Assembly (NCBI GenBank): GCA_017469425.1
Contig: JAFUGJ010000037.1
Span: 1 to 42,385, forward strand
Reading direction: 5' to 3'
Source: Bacteroidales bacterium
GTDB lineage: Bacteria; Bacteroidota; Bacteroidia; Bacteroidales; UBA932
Length of the DNA: 42,385 nt
This document shows, in pieces, positions 1-6,160 of this stretch. Each line of letters begins with the position of its first letter. Within the stretch, counting starts at the first letter, position 1. The translations under genes were made by a program, and so were the position numbers. The notes under the pieces are model-generated. The model was not told where the DNA came from, did no database searches, and saw nothing but the letters and a program-made list of their open reading frames with translations.

Positions 1-41
1 AAGGTAGCCGTACCGGAAGGTGTGGCTGGAACACCTCCTTT
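1..41 (+). rRNA. 16S ribosomal RNA, 3' end (partial)
   Basis: The first 41 bases match the conserved 3' terminus of bacterial 16S rRNA, including the segment AAGGTAGCCGTACCGGAAGG and the tail GGAACACCTCCTTT. The A in GGAACACC is typical of Bacteroidetes, where Proteobacteria have GGATCACC. The anti-Shine-Dalgarno CCTCC is intact. The rest of the gene lies upstream of the window. The end at 41 is set by analogy, not measured. Confidence 0.95.
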
Positions 42-136
42 TTGGAGCGAGGTTCACGACACTCGGAGCTCGCGGTCCAGTGTGCAAGAGCACAGGTCTT
101 GGTGCCTTGCTCGTATTTGTTCTCCCATTATTATAT

Positions 137-210
137 AGTCTCTTAGCTCAGTTGGTTAGAGCGCCACACTGATAATGTGGAGGTCCGCGGTTCAACTCCG
201 CGAGGGACTA
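137..210 (+). tRNA. tRNA-Ile (GAT anticodon)
   Basis: The cloverleaf can be read directly. Acceptor arm AGTCTCT pairs with AGGGACT, the D-arm is GCTC..GAGC, and the anticodon stem CCACA/TGTGG encloses loop CTGATAA with anticodon GAT. The T-arm is CGCGG TTCAACT CCGCG. The discriminator A is at 210 and no CCA is encoded. Its place 95 nt after 16S is the classic 16S-23S spacer position. Confidence 0.97.
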
Positions 211-232
211 CAGTTTTTTCATAATATTGATC

Positions 233-305
233 GGGGGTATAGCTCAGTTGGTAGAGCACCTGCTTTGCAAGCAGGGGGTCAAGAGTTCGAATCTCTTTAT
301 CTCCA
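233..305 (+). tRNA. tRNA-Ala (TGC anticodon)
   Basis: Acceptor arm GGGGGTA pairs with TATCTCC (with G-T wobbles). The anticodon stem CTGCT/AGCAG (read through CTGCTTTGCAAGCAG) carries anticodon TGC. The T-arm is AGAG TTCGAAT CTCT. Discriminator A is at 305 and there is no encoded CCA. It follows tRNA-Ile by 22 nt, the normal order in an rRNA spacer, but here it is followed by a terminator. Confidence 0.97.
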
Positions 306-311
306 CCCGAA

Positions 312-340
312 AGCCTCGGACAACAGTCTGAGGCTTTTTT
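312..340 (+). terminator. Intrinsic terminator after tRNA-Ala
   Basis: A 10-bp stem AGCCTCGGAC / GTCTGAGGCT (one G-T wobble) with loop AACA is followed by a run of Ts. It starts 7 nt after the tRNA-Ala 3' end. Transcription from the rRNA promoter therefore seems to stop here and not run into a 23S gene. Confidence 0.85.
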
Positions 341-425
341 ATTGTAGATAAATCTCTATTTTCAGGGTCTCTGCTCCTAAGGTGTTCCCCTCGACTCCCT
401 CAATGTCAGCGTCTCTGCCTCCATC
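339..425 (-). other. Possible gene remnant in the 306-602 intergenic region
   Basis: The stretch 306-602 holds no intact gene. On the minus strand a 28-codon open stretch ends in TAA at 339-341 and would read ...IEGVEGNTLGAETLKIEIYLQ in its last part, a protein-like C-terminus. It is preceded in frame by a stop at 426-428. The adjacent frame upstream is also open for about 30 codons, so this could be a frameshifted relic. I recognise no family, and chance is not excluded. The rest of the region holds the terminator at 312 and the composite repeat at 544-594. Confidence 0.2.
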
Positions 426-543
426 CTACTCTCTGAAGCCGTGAGGCAAAGGAGGGGCTGAACTCCGGCAATGCCCACATTAAAAAGAAAGTAGAATATT
501 GTCTCGCAAAGCTAATTGCTTGTTTTTCAATGGATTCCTTATA

Positions 544-594
544 AACTATCGCCGAATTCGGGCGATAGTTGAATGTTAATTGTCAGATTATCAG
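544..594 (-). repeat. Composite hairpin repeat, copy A (terminator-like)
   Basis: Arms AACTATCGCC (544-553) and GGCGATAGTT (561-570) flank a 7-nt loop. After exactly 13 nt comes CAGATTATCAG (584-594). Read on the minus strand it follows the stop codon of the 603-1079 gene by 8 nt, in the order CTGATAATCTG, 13 nt, hairpin. The same stem, loop length and spacing recur at 19471-19525 and 21102-21155. It probably terminates the minus-strand transcript; the T-tract after the hairpin (TTTATA) is weak. Confidence 0.8.
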
Positions 595-602
595 GTACTT
601 GT

Positions 603-1079
603 TTATTCTGCATACTTTGCTACAACTTCTTCGTATGGGGGCCACATATGGATGTGCCTCATTCGCTCATCGGGAGGAAAAGATAGTTCCCAATCCAAGT
701 TCCTAAAATCCTCCAAAGACAGAGTATAACGAACCAAGACAATACCATCATCACTCTTGCGGTTATGCACTTCATCATAAGTGTAATTTGCATCTAACAC
801 AAAAATGGCAGCATCTAAATCCTCGTAAAGTCTTTCAAAATATCGCCCAAGTCTGGCCGACAAGGCGCCTTCGTTTATTGATTTTGCCGGCACATAATAT
901 TGATTATGTATCTTCATCCATTCGATATTGCGCAGCAAAGTGTCATTGTCTTGAATAACTTGATTATAAACTCTGATTGGCAGATTGCTATTGTTAACAA
1001 ACCTCACATGATGATGTCGCTCTGCCGAGCACGCAGAAACCAATAAAAACAACAATAAGAATCGATAAATATTTCTCAT
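603..1079 (-). CDS. Hypothetical lipoprotein
   Basis: A 158-residue protein of no family I recognise. The N-terminus is a signal peptide with a lipobox (LLLVSAC, Cys near residue 18), so it should be an acylated envelope protein. A His-His-His segment follows shortly after the Cys. The start at 1079 was chosen over an in-frame ATG at 1088 because AGGAG lies 9 nt upstream of 1079 but directly abuts 1088. It also gives an ATGA overlap with the upstream gene's stop, a mark of translational coupling. AT content is clearly higher than in the housekeeping genes to the right. Composite repeat copy A lies 8 nt past its stop. Confidence 0.75.
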   Translation of the reverse strand: MRNIYRFLLLFLLVSACSAERHHHVRFVNNSNLPIRVYNQVIQDNDTLLRNIEWMKIHNQYYVPAKSINEGALSARLGRYFERLYEDLDAAIFVLDANYTYDEVHNRKSDDGIVLVRYTLSLEDFRNLDWELSFPPDERMRHIHMWPPYEEVVAKYAE

Positions 1080-1522
1080 AAAAAACATCTCCTATCAATT
1101 TGAGTATTAGTATTGAATGCAAATTCAAGTTTCATTATCCGGCTATCAAGCACTAACTGGTTAGCTTTATCATTATACGAGAGTCTTAGATAACGCCATT
1201 TTTCATACAGTGTTCCATGTTTATCAGCATCCCTGAATTCCTTATTATTCTCATAGAAGTATCGTAGTGCCCTTGCATTGGCATCTTGTTCGGTATAAAA
1301 AATATTATGCCTTTCATAAGTCACAAAGGTAATAATTCTACTAATACTTGATTTTAAAACCACTCCTATAAAACAAAACCGTTTATCGTTCTTTGATAGT
1401 AATGGATATTTATTCTTCAATTCTCTCTCATCGTCCGTCAGCCGGAAGAAGAGCGTGGCTTTAATGTTATTCGTTTTTTGCAGAATTATTTGGAAATGTG
1501 GGGGGGGGTAGTATATTTGCAT
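1076..1522 (-). CDS. Hypothetical protein, coupled to the downstream lipoprotein
   Basis: A 148-residue AT-rich reading frame with no recognised domain, no signal peptide and no membrane segment. It is supported mainly by the ATGA overlap between its stop (1076-1078) and the start of the lipoprotein gene (1077-1079). The N-terminus is doubtful. The only early ATG (1522) has no clear ribosome site, codons 5-8 are a run of nine Cs, and this start region is also the promoter of the divergent gene at 1569. The true start may be a non-ATG codon further in, or the gene may have lost its 5' end. A change in the C-run would shift the frame if 1522 is the real start. Confidence 0.5.
   Translation of the reverse strand: MQIYYPPPHFQIILQKTNNIKATLFFRLTDDERELKNKYPLLSKNDKRFCFIGVVLKSSISRIITFVTYERHNIFYTEQDANARALRYFYENNKEFRDADKHGTLYEKWRYLRLSYNDKANQLVLDSRIMKLEFAFNTNTQIDRRCFL
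1489..1519 (+). promoter_or_regulatory. Consensus promoter with a G9 tract in its spacer
   Basis: TTTG at 1489-1492, exactly 19 nt, then TATATTTG at 1512-1519: a full match to the Bacteroides -33/-7 consensus. Nine consecutive Gs (1500-1508) occupy the spacer. It should drive the secreted-protein gene at 1569 with a leader of roughly 45 nt. Slippage of the G run would change the spacer length and so promoter strength. Confidence 0.75.
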
Positions 1523-1568
1523 GCCAAGGCCCGGAAAGGCGTAAGACCGGGGATAATAATACTATAGT

Positions 1569-1925
1569 ATGAAAAAATTCTTGTTATTTTTTGCAGCGAC
1601 CGTTGTCACGCTTTTCCTTACATCTTTTACCATGCAGGACAAGAATACCACAAGTTGTCGTGTGTATGGAGCAGAAGGACTTGTTGTTACAGTGACGACT
1701 CCCATTGTTTACTCTAAAAATCCTATTGTAAAGTTACAGCTGAACAAAAGGACATCTGAAAAGGTCGCTGTTACTGTAGAAATCTATAATGATAAATGGG
1801 AGAATATTCAAAATCCAGTTGTGACTTTCTATCCGAATCAAGATGAAACTTATGTGCAATTAGATATGCTCAAGAGAGGTTTGGAAGTTTGCTATGCCAG
1901 ATTAGCATCAGCTTCATGCCAATAA
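1569..1925 (+). CDS. Small secreted protein of unknown function
   Basis: 118 residues. It opens with a signal peptide (MKKFLLFFAATVVTLFLTSF), with likely cleavage near residue 20, and has no lipobox Cys at the cleavage point. The mature part is about 95 residues, mostly beta-strand-like, with three cysteines that could form disulfides. I do not recognise a family. A 12-bp perfect palindrome (ATACTATAGTAT, 1559-1570) overlaps the start codon and might affect translation or bind a regulator. Expression is expected from the promoter at 1489-1519. No partner gene follows on the same strand; the next feature is the left copy of the direct repeat. Confidence 0.7.
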   Translation: MKKFLLFFAATVVTLFLTSFTMQDKNTTSCRVYGAEGLVVTVTTPIVYSKNPIVKLQLNKRTSEKVAVTVEIYNDKWENIQNPVVTFYPNQDETYVQLDMLKRGLEVCYARLASASCQ

Positions 1926-2000
1926 CAATTCCGTCATTTTTCTGCACAATCTTTTCGTTGTTCTGCGAGAAGAATATAGAAATTTATTTTTATTCTCACC

Positions 2001-2070
2001 AAAAGCAAGCAAAGACAGGCGGAGCCTTAGGCGATGCAGCTGTCCATCAAGTCTTTGATGGCAGCTTTTT
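2001..2070 (+). repeat. Direct repeat, left copy (displaced 3' end of the CobW-type gene)
   Basis: This 70-bp stretch matches 3031-3100 at about 62 of 70 positions, with 29 consecutive identical bases (2021-2049). Read on the minus strand it still encodes the C-terminus of the neighbouring GTPase (AAIKDLMDSCIA and stop) against TAIKELMDSCIA in the live gene. Differences are synonymous or conservative, so it looks like the end of a homologous allele that was once coding. The two copies are exactly 1,030 bp apart and flank the three-gene cassette. Confidence 0.85.
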
Positions 2071-2082
2071 ATATGGAATTAA

Positions 2083-2113
2083 TGTGGAATTCAAAATAGT
2101 TTGCTTAACTTTG
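2083..2113 (+). promoter_or_regulatory. Promoter of the DUF3791-DUF3990 cassette
   Basis: TGTG (2083-2086, one mismatch to TTTG), 19 nt, TAACTTTG (2106-2113). The start codon at 2120 lies only 6 nt past the -7 box, so the mRNA would be leaderless or nearly so. Confidence 0.6.
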
Positions 2114-2119
2114 TGCTCA

Positions 2120-2332
2120 ATGGACAGACAAGTGTCATATATCGTGGCAGTTATCAGTGAATTCGCTGAGCGTTTCGGCCTGTCCAATCCTCAAGCTTAC
2201 CGTTACCTTGCCCGTTACAAGGGCATTGATTTCCTACAGGAGTTCTATGATGTGGAACACACGCTTTCCTTTGAGAATGTGGTGGCGGATGTGGCTCTCT
2301 ATTGCAGGAACAATGGAGGGGCGCTGGCATGA
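2120..2332 (+). CDS. DUF3791 family protein
   Basis: A 70-residue helical protein starting MDRQVSYIVAVISEFAERFG, which fits the DUF3791 family (about 65-75 residues, motif ..FGLSNPQAYRYLARYKGIDFL). The open frame extends upstream to 1889, but that part runs through the direct repeat. The ATG at 2120 fits the family length and the promoter. It overlaps the next gene by ATGA (2329-2332). DUF3791 genes commonly sit next to DUF3990 genes in Bacteroidales and Firmicutes, and the likely role is partner or antitoxin to the DUF3990 protein. That role is inferred; no function is established here. Confidence 0.8.
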   Translation: MDRQVSYIVAVISEFAERFGLSNPQAYRYLARYKGIDFLQEFYDVEHTLSFENVVADVALYCRNNGGALA

Positions 2333-2805
2333 TTCTGTATCACGGTTCCAATGTGGATGTCTGGGAGATTGACCTGAACCGCTCCGAGGTGGGAAAAGAC
2401 TTCGGGGTGGGTTTCTATCTAACGGCCAGTAGAGAGCAGGCAGAGCGGATGGCCAGCCGCAGGGTGCGGCTGTATGGTGGTGAGCCGATGGTGTCGGTCT
2501 TTGAGTTTGACGAAGTTGCCGCGAAGGCCGCCGGACTGATGCAAAAGGATTTTCAGTTCTATTCCAAGGAATGGGCCGATTTCATCTTGGCAAACCGAGC
2601 CAACAGCAGCCGTAAGCAGATTCACGAGTACGACATCGTCCATGGCCCCATTGCCAATGATGATGTGGGATTCCAGATCCGTCGCCTGCTCGCCGGCATC
2701 ATCACTATCGACATTTTCCTTCAGGAGTTGAAGTACAAGCAGGGCGTCACCTTCCAGTATTTCTTTGCCACGGAGCGTTCCATCCAATACCTCAAGCGCG
2801 TATGA
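2329..2805 (+). CDS. DUF3990 family protein, ADP-ribosyltransferase-like
   Basis: 158 residues beginning MILYHGSNVDV. The YHGS near the N-terminus and GFYLTASREQAERMA at about residue 30 are hallmarks of DUF3990, a family in the ADP-ribosyltransferase fold clan. There the His of HGS and the Tyr of FYLT sit in the NAD pocket. The third catalytic residue cannot be assigned by eye. The start at 2329 was chosen over the longer frame from 2302 because it removes nine non-conserved residues and gives ATGA overlap with DUF3791. It also overlaps the next gene by ATGA, so all three are translationally coupled. The likely role is a toxin or effector that modifies a macromolecule with NAD; target unknown. 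Confidence 0.8.
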   Translation: MILYHGSNVDVWEIDLNRSEVGKDFGVGFYLTASREQAERMASRRVRLYGGEPMVSVFEFDEVAAKAAGLMQKDFQFYSKEWADFILANRANSSRKQIHEYDIVHGPIANDDVGFQIRRLLAGIITIDIFLQELKYKQGVTFQYFFATERSIQYLKRV

Positions 2806-3026
2806 GCCGGGAGTCGTTTATGATTGAGGAATTGGTCAAGGACTTGGTCCTCAAACTGATGGAAGAGCAGAAGATGTCCATGAGCAATGCCTTGGATGCC
2901 GTGTATAATTCCGACACCTACGAGAAAATCCTGGACCTTGAAACCGGCCTCTTCGCCCAAAGCACCGCCTATGTGTACGCCATTCTCCAGCGCGAGTTGA
3001 AGGAAGGCAGGATTATGGCCGGGTAA
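2802..3026 (+). CDS. Small helical partner protein of the DUF3990 cassette
   Basis: 74 residues, all-alpha in appearance, with a pattern (LVLKLMEEQKMSMSNALDAVYNS... then TGLFAQSTAYVYAILQREL) that I associate with small proteins found beside DUF3990. I cannot name a numbered family with certainty. It starts at an ATGA overlap with the DUF3990 gene and ends 5 nt before the right copy of the direct repeat. Two small helical proteins around one ADP-ribosyltransferase-like protein suggests a toxin with one or two neutralising partners. Confidence 0.7.
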   Translation: MSRESFMIEELVKDLVLKLMEEQKMSMSNALDAVYNSDTYEKILDLETGLFAQSTAYVYAILQRELKEGRIMAG

Positions 3027-3030
3027 GGAG

Positions 3031-3100
3031 GAAAGCAAGCAAATACAGCCGGAGCCTTAGGCGATGCAGCTGTCCATCAGTTCTTTGATGGCGGTTTTGT
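3031..3100 (+). repeat. Direct repeat, right copy (live 3' end of the CobW-type gene)
   Basis: Partner of 2001-2070. It spans the last 14 codons and stop of the GTPase gene (stop TAA at 3057-3059, minus strand) plus 26 nt beyond. With the left copy it defines a 1,030-bp unit carrying the DUF3791, DUF3990 and small-protein genes. This is the geometry left by integration into a gene's 3' end with regeneration of that end. Confidence 0.85.
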
Positions 3101-4262
3101 CGAGGTTCTGCCCTATGAATACAATTTTCTGCATCCTGTCGCCGTATTCCGGATCCCAGTCGCGCTGGAGCGCTTCGTCGCGGAGAAGCTGCTCTGCAAG
3201 CTGGTCTTTCGGCATTGCGGCGTACCATAGTCCGGCTTCGCGCAGGCTCTTCTGGACACCTGCCTGCTCAAAGAGGTAGCATTTGTCGGGGTCGTGTGCA
3301 AAATAGCACAGTCCTTTTGCGCGAATGATGTTGTCCGGCCACAGGCGGGTGGCGGCATAGTCGAACTTGTTCATGTCGAAGGCCGGGCGCACATTATATA
3401 CATAGGTTCCGATGTTATATTCTTCCACTTCTCCGCCTTCATGGTGGTGGTGATGGTGGTGCTCCCCGTGCCCGTGCTCGTGTTCATGTTCGTCTTCATC
3501 ATCATCGTCGTCTTCATCGTGATGGTGGCCTTCGATTTCTGCAATCCAGGTAGCGGAAGTGGCGACTTTTTCGAAATCGAAACGGCCTGTATCAAGAAGC
3601 AGGTCGAGGTCCACTTCGCCATAGTCACATTCTATGATTTCCACGCCGGGATTCAGGGTCTTTACAATCTGGCGCACGCGGGCGAGCTCTTCAGGCTTCA
3701 CTTCCGAGGCTTTGTTGAGCAGCACTATGTTGCAGAACTCAATCTGTTCGATTACCAGGCGCTCAAGGTCTTCGTCGTCGATGTCGGAGCGCTGCAGGGC
3801 ATCGCCGCACGCAAATTCGCTCTGCATCCGGAGGGCGTCAACCACGGTGACGATGCAGTCGAGTTTAGGTGTAACCAGTTGGCGCGGGCCTATCTGCGGC
3901 ACGGACACGATGGTCTGCGCAATGGGCGCAGGCTCGCAGATGCCGCTGGCCTCAATGACGATGTAGTCGAACTTGTCCATGCGGCAGAGGTCGCTCAGCT
4001 GCGCCACGAGGTCCATTTTGAGGGTGCAGCAGATGCAGCCGTTCTGCAGTGCCACGAGGCTGTCGTCGGTATTGCCCACGATGCCCCCTTTCTGGATGAG
4101 GTCGGCGTCGATGTTCACTTCGCCTATGTCGTTCACTATTACGGCAAAGCGTATTCCTTTCTTGTTATTGAGGATGCGGTTCAGAAGGGTGGTCTTTCCG
4201 CTTCCGAGGTATCCGGTTACGAGCAGTACCGGTATTTGTTTTTCTTCCAGGTTGATAGTCAT
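3057..4262 (-). CDS. CobW/COG0523 family GTP-binding protein, putative zinc metallochaperone
   Basis: 401 residues. Walker A is GYLGSGKT (residues 17-24). The family's metal-binding CxCC is NGCICC (Cys 76, 78, 79), and an NKxx guanine-specificity motif (LLNKASE) is near 182. A linker of mostly Asp, Glu and His runs from about 246 to 274, with seven consecutive His. The CobW C-terminal domain fills about 285-401. COG0523 proteins use GTP hydrolysis to hand Zn (or Co, Ni, Fe) to client enzymes; the acidic His-rich linker argues for Zn or Ni/Co buffering. The metal and client are not shown by context. It is the last gene of the minus-strand run, 66 nt after the PfkB kinase. Its final codons are the right copy of the direct repeat. 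Confidence 0.92.
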   Translation of the reverse strand: MTINLEEKQIPVLLVTGYLGSGKTTLLNRILNNKKGIRFAVIVNDIGEVNIDADLIQKGGIVGNTDDSLVALQNGCICCTLKMDLVAQLSDLCRMDKFDYIVIEASGICEPAPIAQTIVSVPQIGPRQLVTPKLDCIVTVVDALRMQSEFACGDALQRSDIDDEDLERLVIEQIEFCNIVLLNKASEVKPEELARVRQIVKTLNPGVEIIECDYGEVDLDLLLDTGRFDFEKVATSATWIAEIEGHHHDEDDDDDEDEHEHEHGHGEHHHHHHHEGGEVEEYNIGTYVYNVRPAFDMNKFDYAATRLWPDNIIRAKGLCYFAHDPDKCYLFEQAGVQKSLREAGLWYAAMPKDQLAEQLLRDEALQRDWDPEYGDRMQKIVFIGQNLDKTAIKELMDSCIA

Positions 4263-4328
4263 ATCTTAAATAATTCTGACGGAACAGCAGCAAAAATCGG
4301 GCAAATGCGTTTCCCGTTGACAATTTGT

Positions 4329-5249
4329 CTAAGGGCGGAAGTCTTTATCTACATAGTTGTACAGGCTCCCGCAGACATTGGCGGAGAATCGCATGGCGGT
4401 GGGCACGAGCCGGGCCCAGGTTTCAGAGGGGATGGAGGCGAGGTCGCTCCTGCGAAGCCCTGCGGCGATTATTGCGTAGATGATGCCTGCGTTGAAATTG
4501 TCGCCTGCCCCTATGGTCGTCACCACCTCGGACACCGGCATCACGGGAAAACGCCCGTGCACTCCGGGAGAGAAAACTTCCGCATTTTCACTGCCCCGGG
4601 TGCAGATGAAGTTGGGGCAGAGAGGAGCGATGTGCTCGCGGTAAACAAGTGCCGCGTCGCTGCTGCCGTAAAGGGATTCAATATCCTCCGAAGAACCCCG
4701 CACAATGGTGCTGAGGGCTATGTTCTCTTCGATGGAGGCGGGCTCAACGGGATGGTTTTTCCGGAAATTTATATCGTAGTAAACGATGGCGCCAGCGGCT
4801 TTTGCACGGCGGATGAACTCTTTCGTCTGCGCTCCGGTGAGGGGGCTTACGGCAAAGAAGGAGCCGAAAATAGCGATGTCGTCGATGCCGAGGGCCGTGT
4901 CGGGAGTGCGGAAGGGAGGAATGTCCTTGTCGCGAAAAAACTCGTACCGGGCGTTGTTCCGCTCGTCGAGAAGGGCCATTGACACATTGCTCTGCCCTCC
5001 GTTGCGCTGCATCCCTTCGAGCCCGAGGCCGTTCTCCTGCATGAATGATGATACGATGTCGGCCACATAGTCGTCGCCGACCTGCGATTCCATTATCAGG
5101 CGGACATCGGGGAAATCGCGCCCTGCGGTGCGTCCGAGCGAGACCATGGAGTTGAAAACCGAGCCTCCGGGCACGGCTGCGAGCGGCTTCCCGTTCTTGA
5201 AGACGATGTCCAGCACCGTCTCTCCTATGCCTACAATTTTGCGTGCCAT
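4329..5249 (-). CDS. PfkB family carbohydrate kinase (fructokinase/ribokinase type)
   Basis: 306 residues. The N-terminal motif is VGIGETVLDIVFKNGKPL with the substrate-side GGS (PGGSVFNSMVSLGR). The C-terminal PfkB signature is TTIGAGDNFNAGIIYA, whose Asp is the catalytic base and whose GAGD forms the anion hole. This family phosphorylates sugars or nucleosides with ATP; the exact substrate cannot be told from sequence. The start at 5249 (MARKIVG) leaves 1 nt after the upstream stop. The longer frame from 5264 adds five residues inside the upstream gene and was rejected. It belongs to the operon running 7564 to 3057. Confidence 0.88.
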   Translation of the reverse strand: MARKIVGIGETVLDIVFKNGKPLAAVPGGSVFNSMVSLGRTAGRDFPDVRLIMESQVGDDYVADIVSSFMQENGLGLEGMQRNGGQSNVSMALLDERNNARYEFFRDKDIPPFRTPDTALGIDDIAIFGSFFAVSPLTGAQTKEFIRRAKAAGAIVYYDINFRKNHPVEPASIEENIALSTIVRGSSEDIESLYGSSDAALVYREHIAPLCPNFICTRGSENAEVFSPGVHGRFPVMPVSEVVTTIGAGDNFNAGIIYAIIAAGLRRSDLASIPSETWARLVPTAMRFSANVCGSLYNYVDKDFRP

Positions 5250-5250
5250 G

Positions 5251-5679
5251 TTACTTGAAATCATAGAGGTTGAGTCCGGTTTCGGTGTCGAAACGGCGCC
5301 CGACGCCTTCCAGCCCGTAGTCTTCGACGAAGAGTTCGCAGGCTCCGTTCACATTTGCGGTGAGAAGATGTCCTCCGATGCAGGAATAGTCGCGCCTGCT
5401 TGCGGTCACATGGATGTGCAGATAGGGTTTTCCGTCCTTTCGGGAGATGTTCCCGGTGAGGCAGGTTACTTCCATCTGCTCCGCGAAGGTCTTGTCCACA
5501 TATTGCTTGGTGGCCGGGTCGAGAAAACGGAATGTGGCTCCGTTGATGGCGGCGATTCCGCCCACGATGCCGCTGAGGATGCCGTGCTCTTCGCAGAATT
5601 CAGAGAGTGCGGTGCTGATTTCGCAGTGGTTCGGAAGGCTCAGCAGGTATCTTCCGTCCTTGGTTGCTTTATAGTTCAT
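5251..5679 (-). CDS. PPC/DUF296 domain protein
   Basis: A 142-residue single-domain protein of the PPC (plant and prokaryote conserved) family. Recognisable segments are GILSGIVGGIAAINGATFRF, the metal-site-like PYLHIHV, and GGHLLTANVNGACELFVEDY, which carry the conserved His residues of prokaryotic members. In plants the domain sits on AT-hook DNA-binding proteins. Stand-alone bacterial forms are trimers of unclear role, so the common label 'DNA-binding protein' is not supported here. It sits between the small-multidrug-export gene (7-nt gap) and the PfkB kinase (1-nt gap), so all are probably one transcript. Confidence 0.85.
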   Translation of the reverse strand: MNYKATKDGRYLLSLPNHCEISTALSEFCEEHGILSGIVGGIAAINGATFRFLDPATKQYVDKTFAEQMEVTCLTGNISRKDGKPYLHIHVTASRRDYSCIGGHLLTANVNGACELFVEDYGLEGVGRRFDTETGLNLYDFK

Positions 5680-5686
5680 GGCAGTG

Positions 5687-6160
5687 TCATTTCATAAAGG
5701 AGATTGCTCCGAAAACGCCGAGCGAGGCGGTGAGCATGATGATTCCTGCAAGGATTACGCCCAGCATCACGAACAGCACGCTCTTCTTGAAGTCCATGTT
5801 GAGGAAACTGGCGGCGAGAGTGCCGGTCCAGGCCCCTGTGCCCGGGAGCGGGATGCCGACGAAGAGCAGCAGGGCCCAATACAGCCCGCGTCCGGCCTTC
5901 GCCTCGAGCTTGCGTCCGCCCTTTTCGCCTTTTTCCAGGCACCAGCGGAAGAATCCTCCGATGTATTTGTGGTCTTTTCCCCATTCAAGAATCTTCCTTG
6001 CAAACAGGAATATGAACGGAACCGGAATCATGTTGCCTATTACCGCTACGATGTAGGACGGAACAAGCGGAAGTCCGAAACCGACGGCCCACGGAATGGC
6101 TCCGCGAAGCTCTATCAGCGGTACCATCGATATGAGGAATACTATTAGATATTTTTTCAT
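5687..6160 (-). CDS. Small multi-drug export family membrane protein (COG2426)
   Basis: 157 residues with about four hydrophobic segments. The family signature is the N-terminal ISMVPLIELRGAIPWAVGFGL and the later LFVGIPLPGTGAWTGTLAASFLNM, a re-entrant-loop pattern also seen in DedA-like proteins. 'Multi-drug export' is the historical name; a transport role is not proven for most members. The start at 6160 overlaps the upstream gene's stop by ATGA. It is in the middle of the 7564-3057 operon. Confidence 0.88.
   Translation of the reverse strand: MKKYLIVFLISMVPLIELRGAIPWAVGFGLPLVPSYIVAVIGNMIPVPFIFLFARKILEWGKDHKYIGGFFRWCLEKGEKGGRKLEAKAGRGLYWALLLFVGIPLPGTGAWTGTLAASFLNMDFKKSVLFVMLGVILAGIIMLTASLGVFGAISFMK

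Noticed and set aside
1559-1570. 12-bp palindrome ATACTATAGTAT as an operator
   Set aside because: It is AT-rich and overlaps the start codon, but there is only one copy and no regulator nearby. Kept only as a remark on the gene.
3421-3540. Tandem repeat of GTG/ATG/TCG triplets
   Set aside because: It is the coding sequence for the His- and Asp-rich metal-binding linker of the CobW-type protein, not an independent repeat.
3294-4982. 562-codon plus-strand open frame over the CobW and PfkB genes
   Set aside because: It crosses two well-supported minus-strand genes and the gap between them. Its translation shows only the complements of their motifs.
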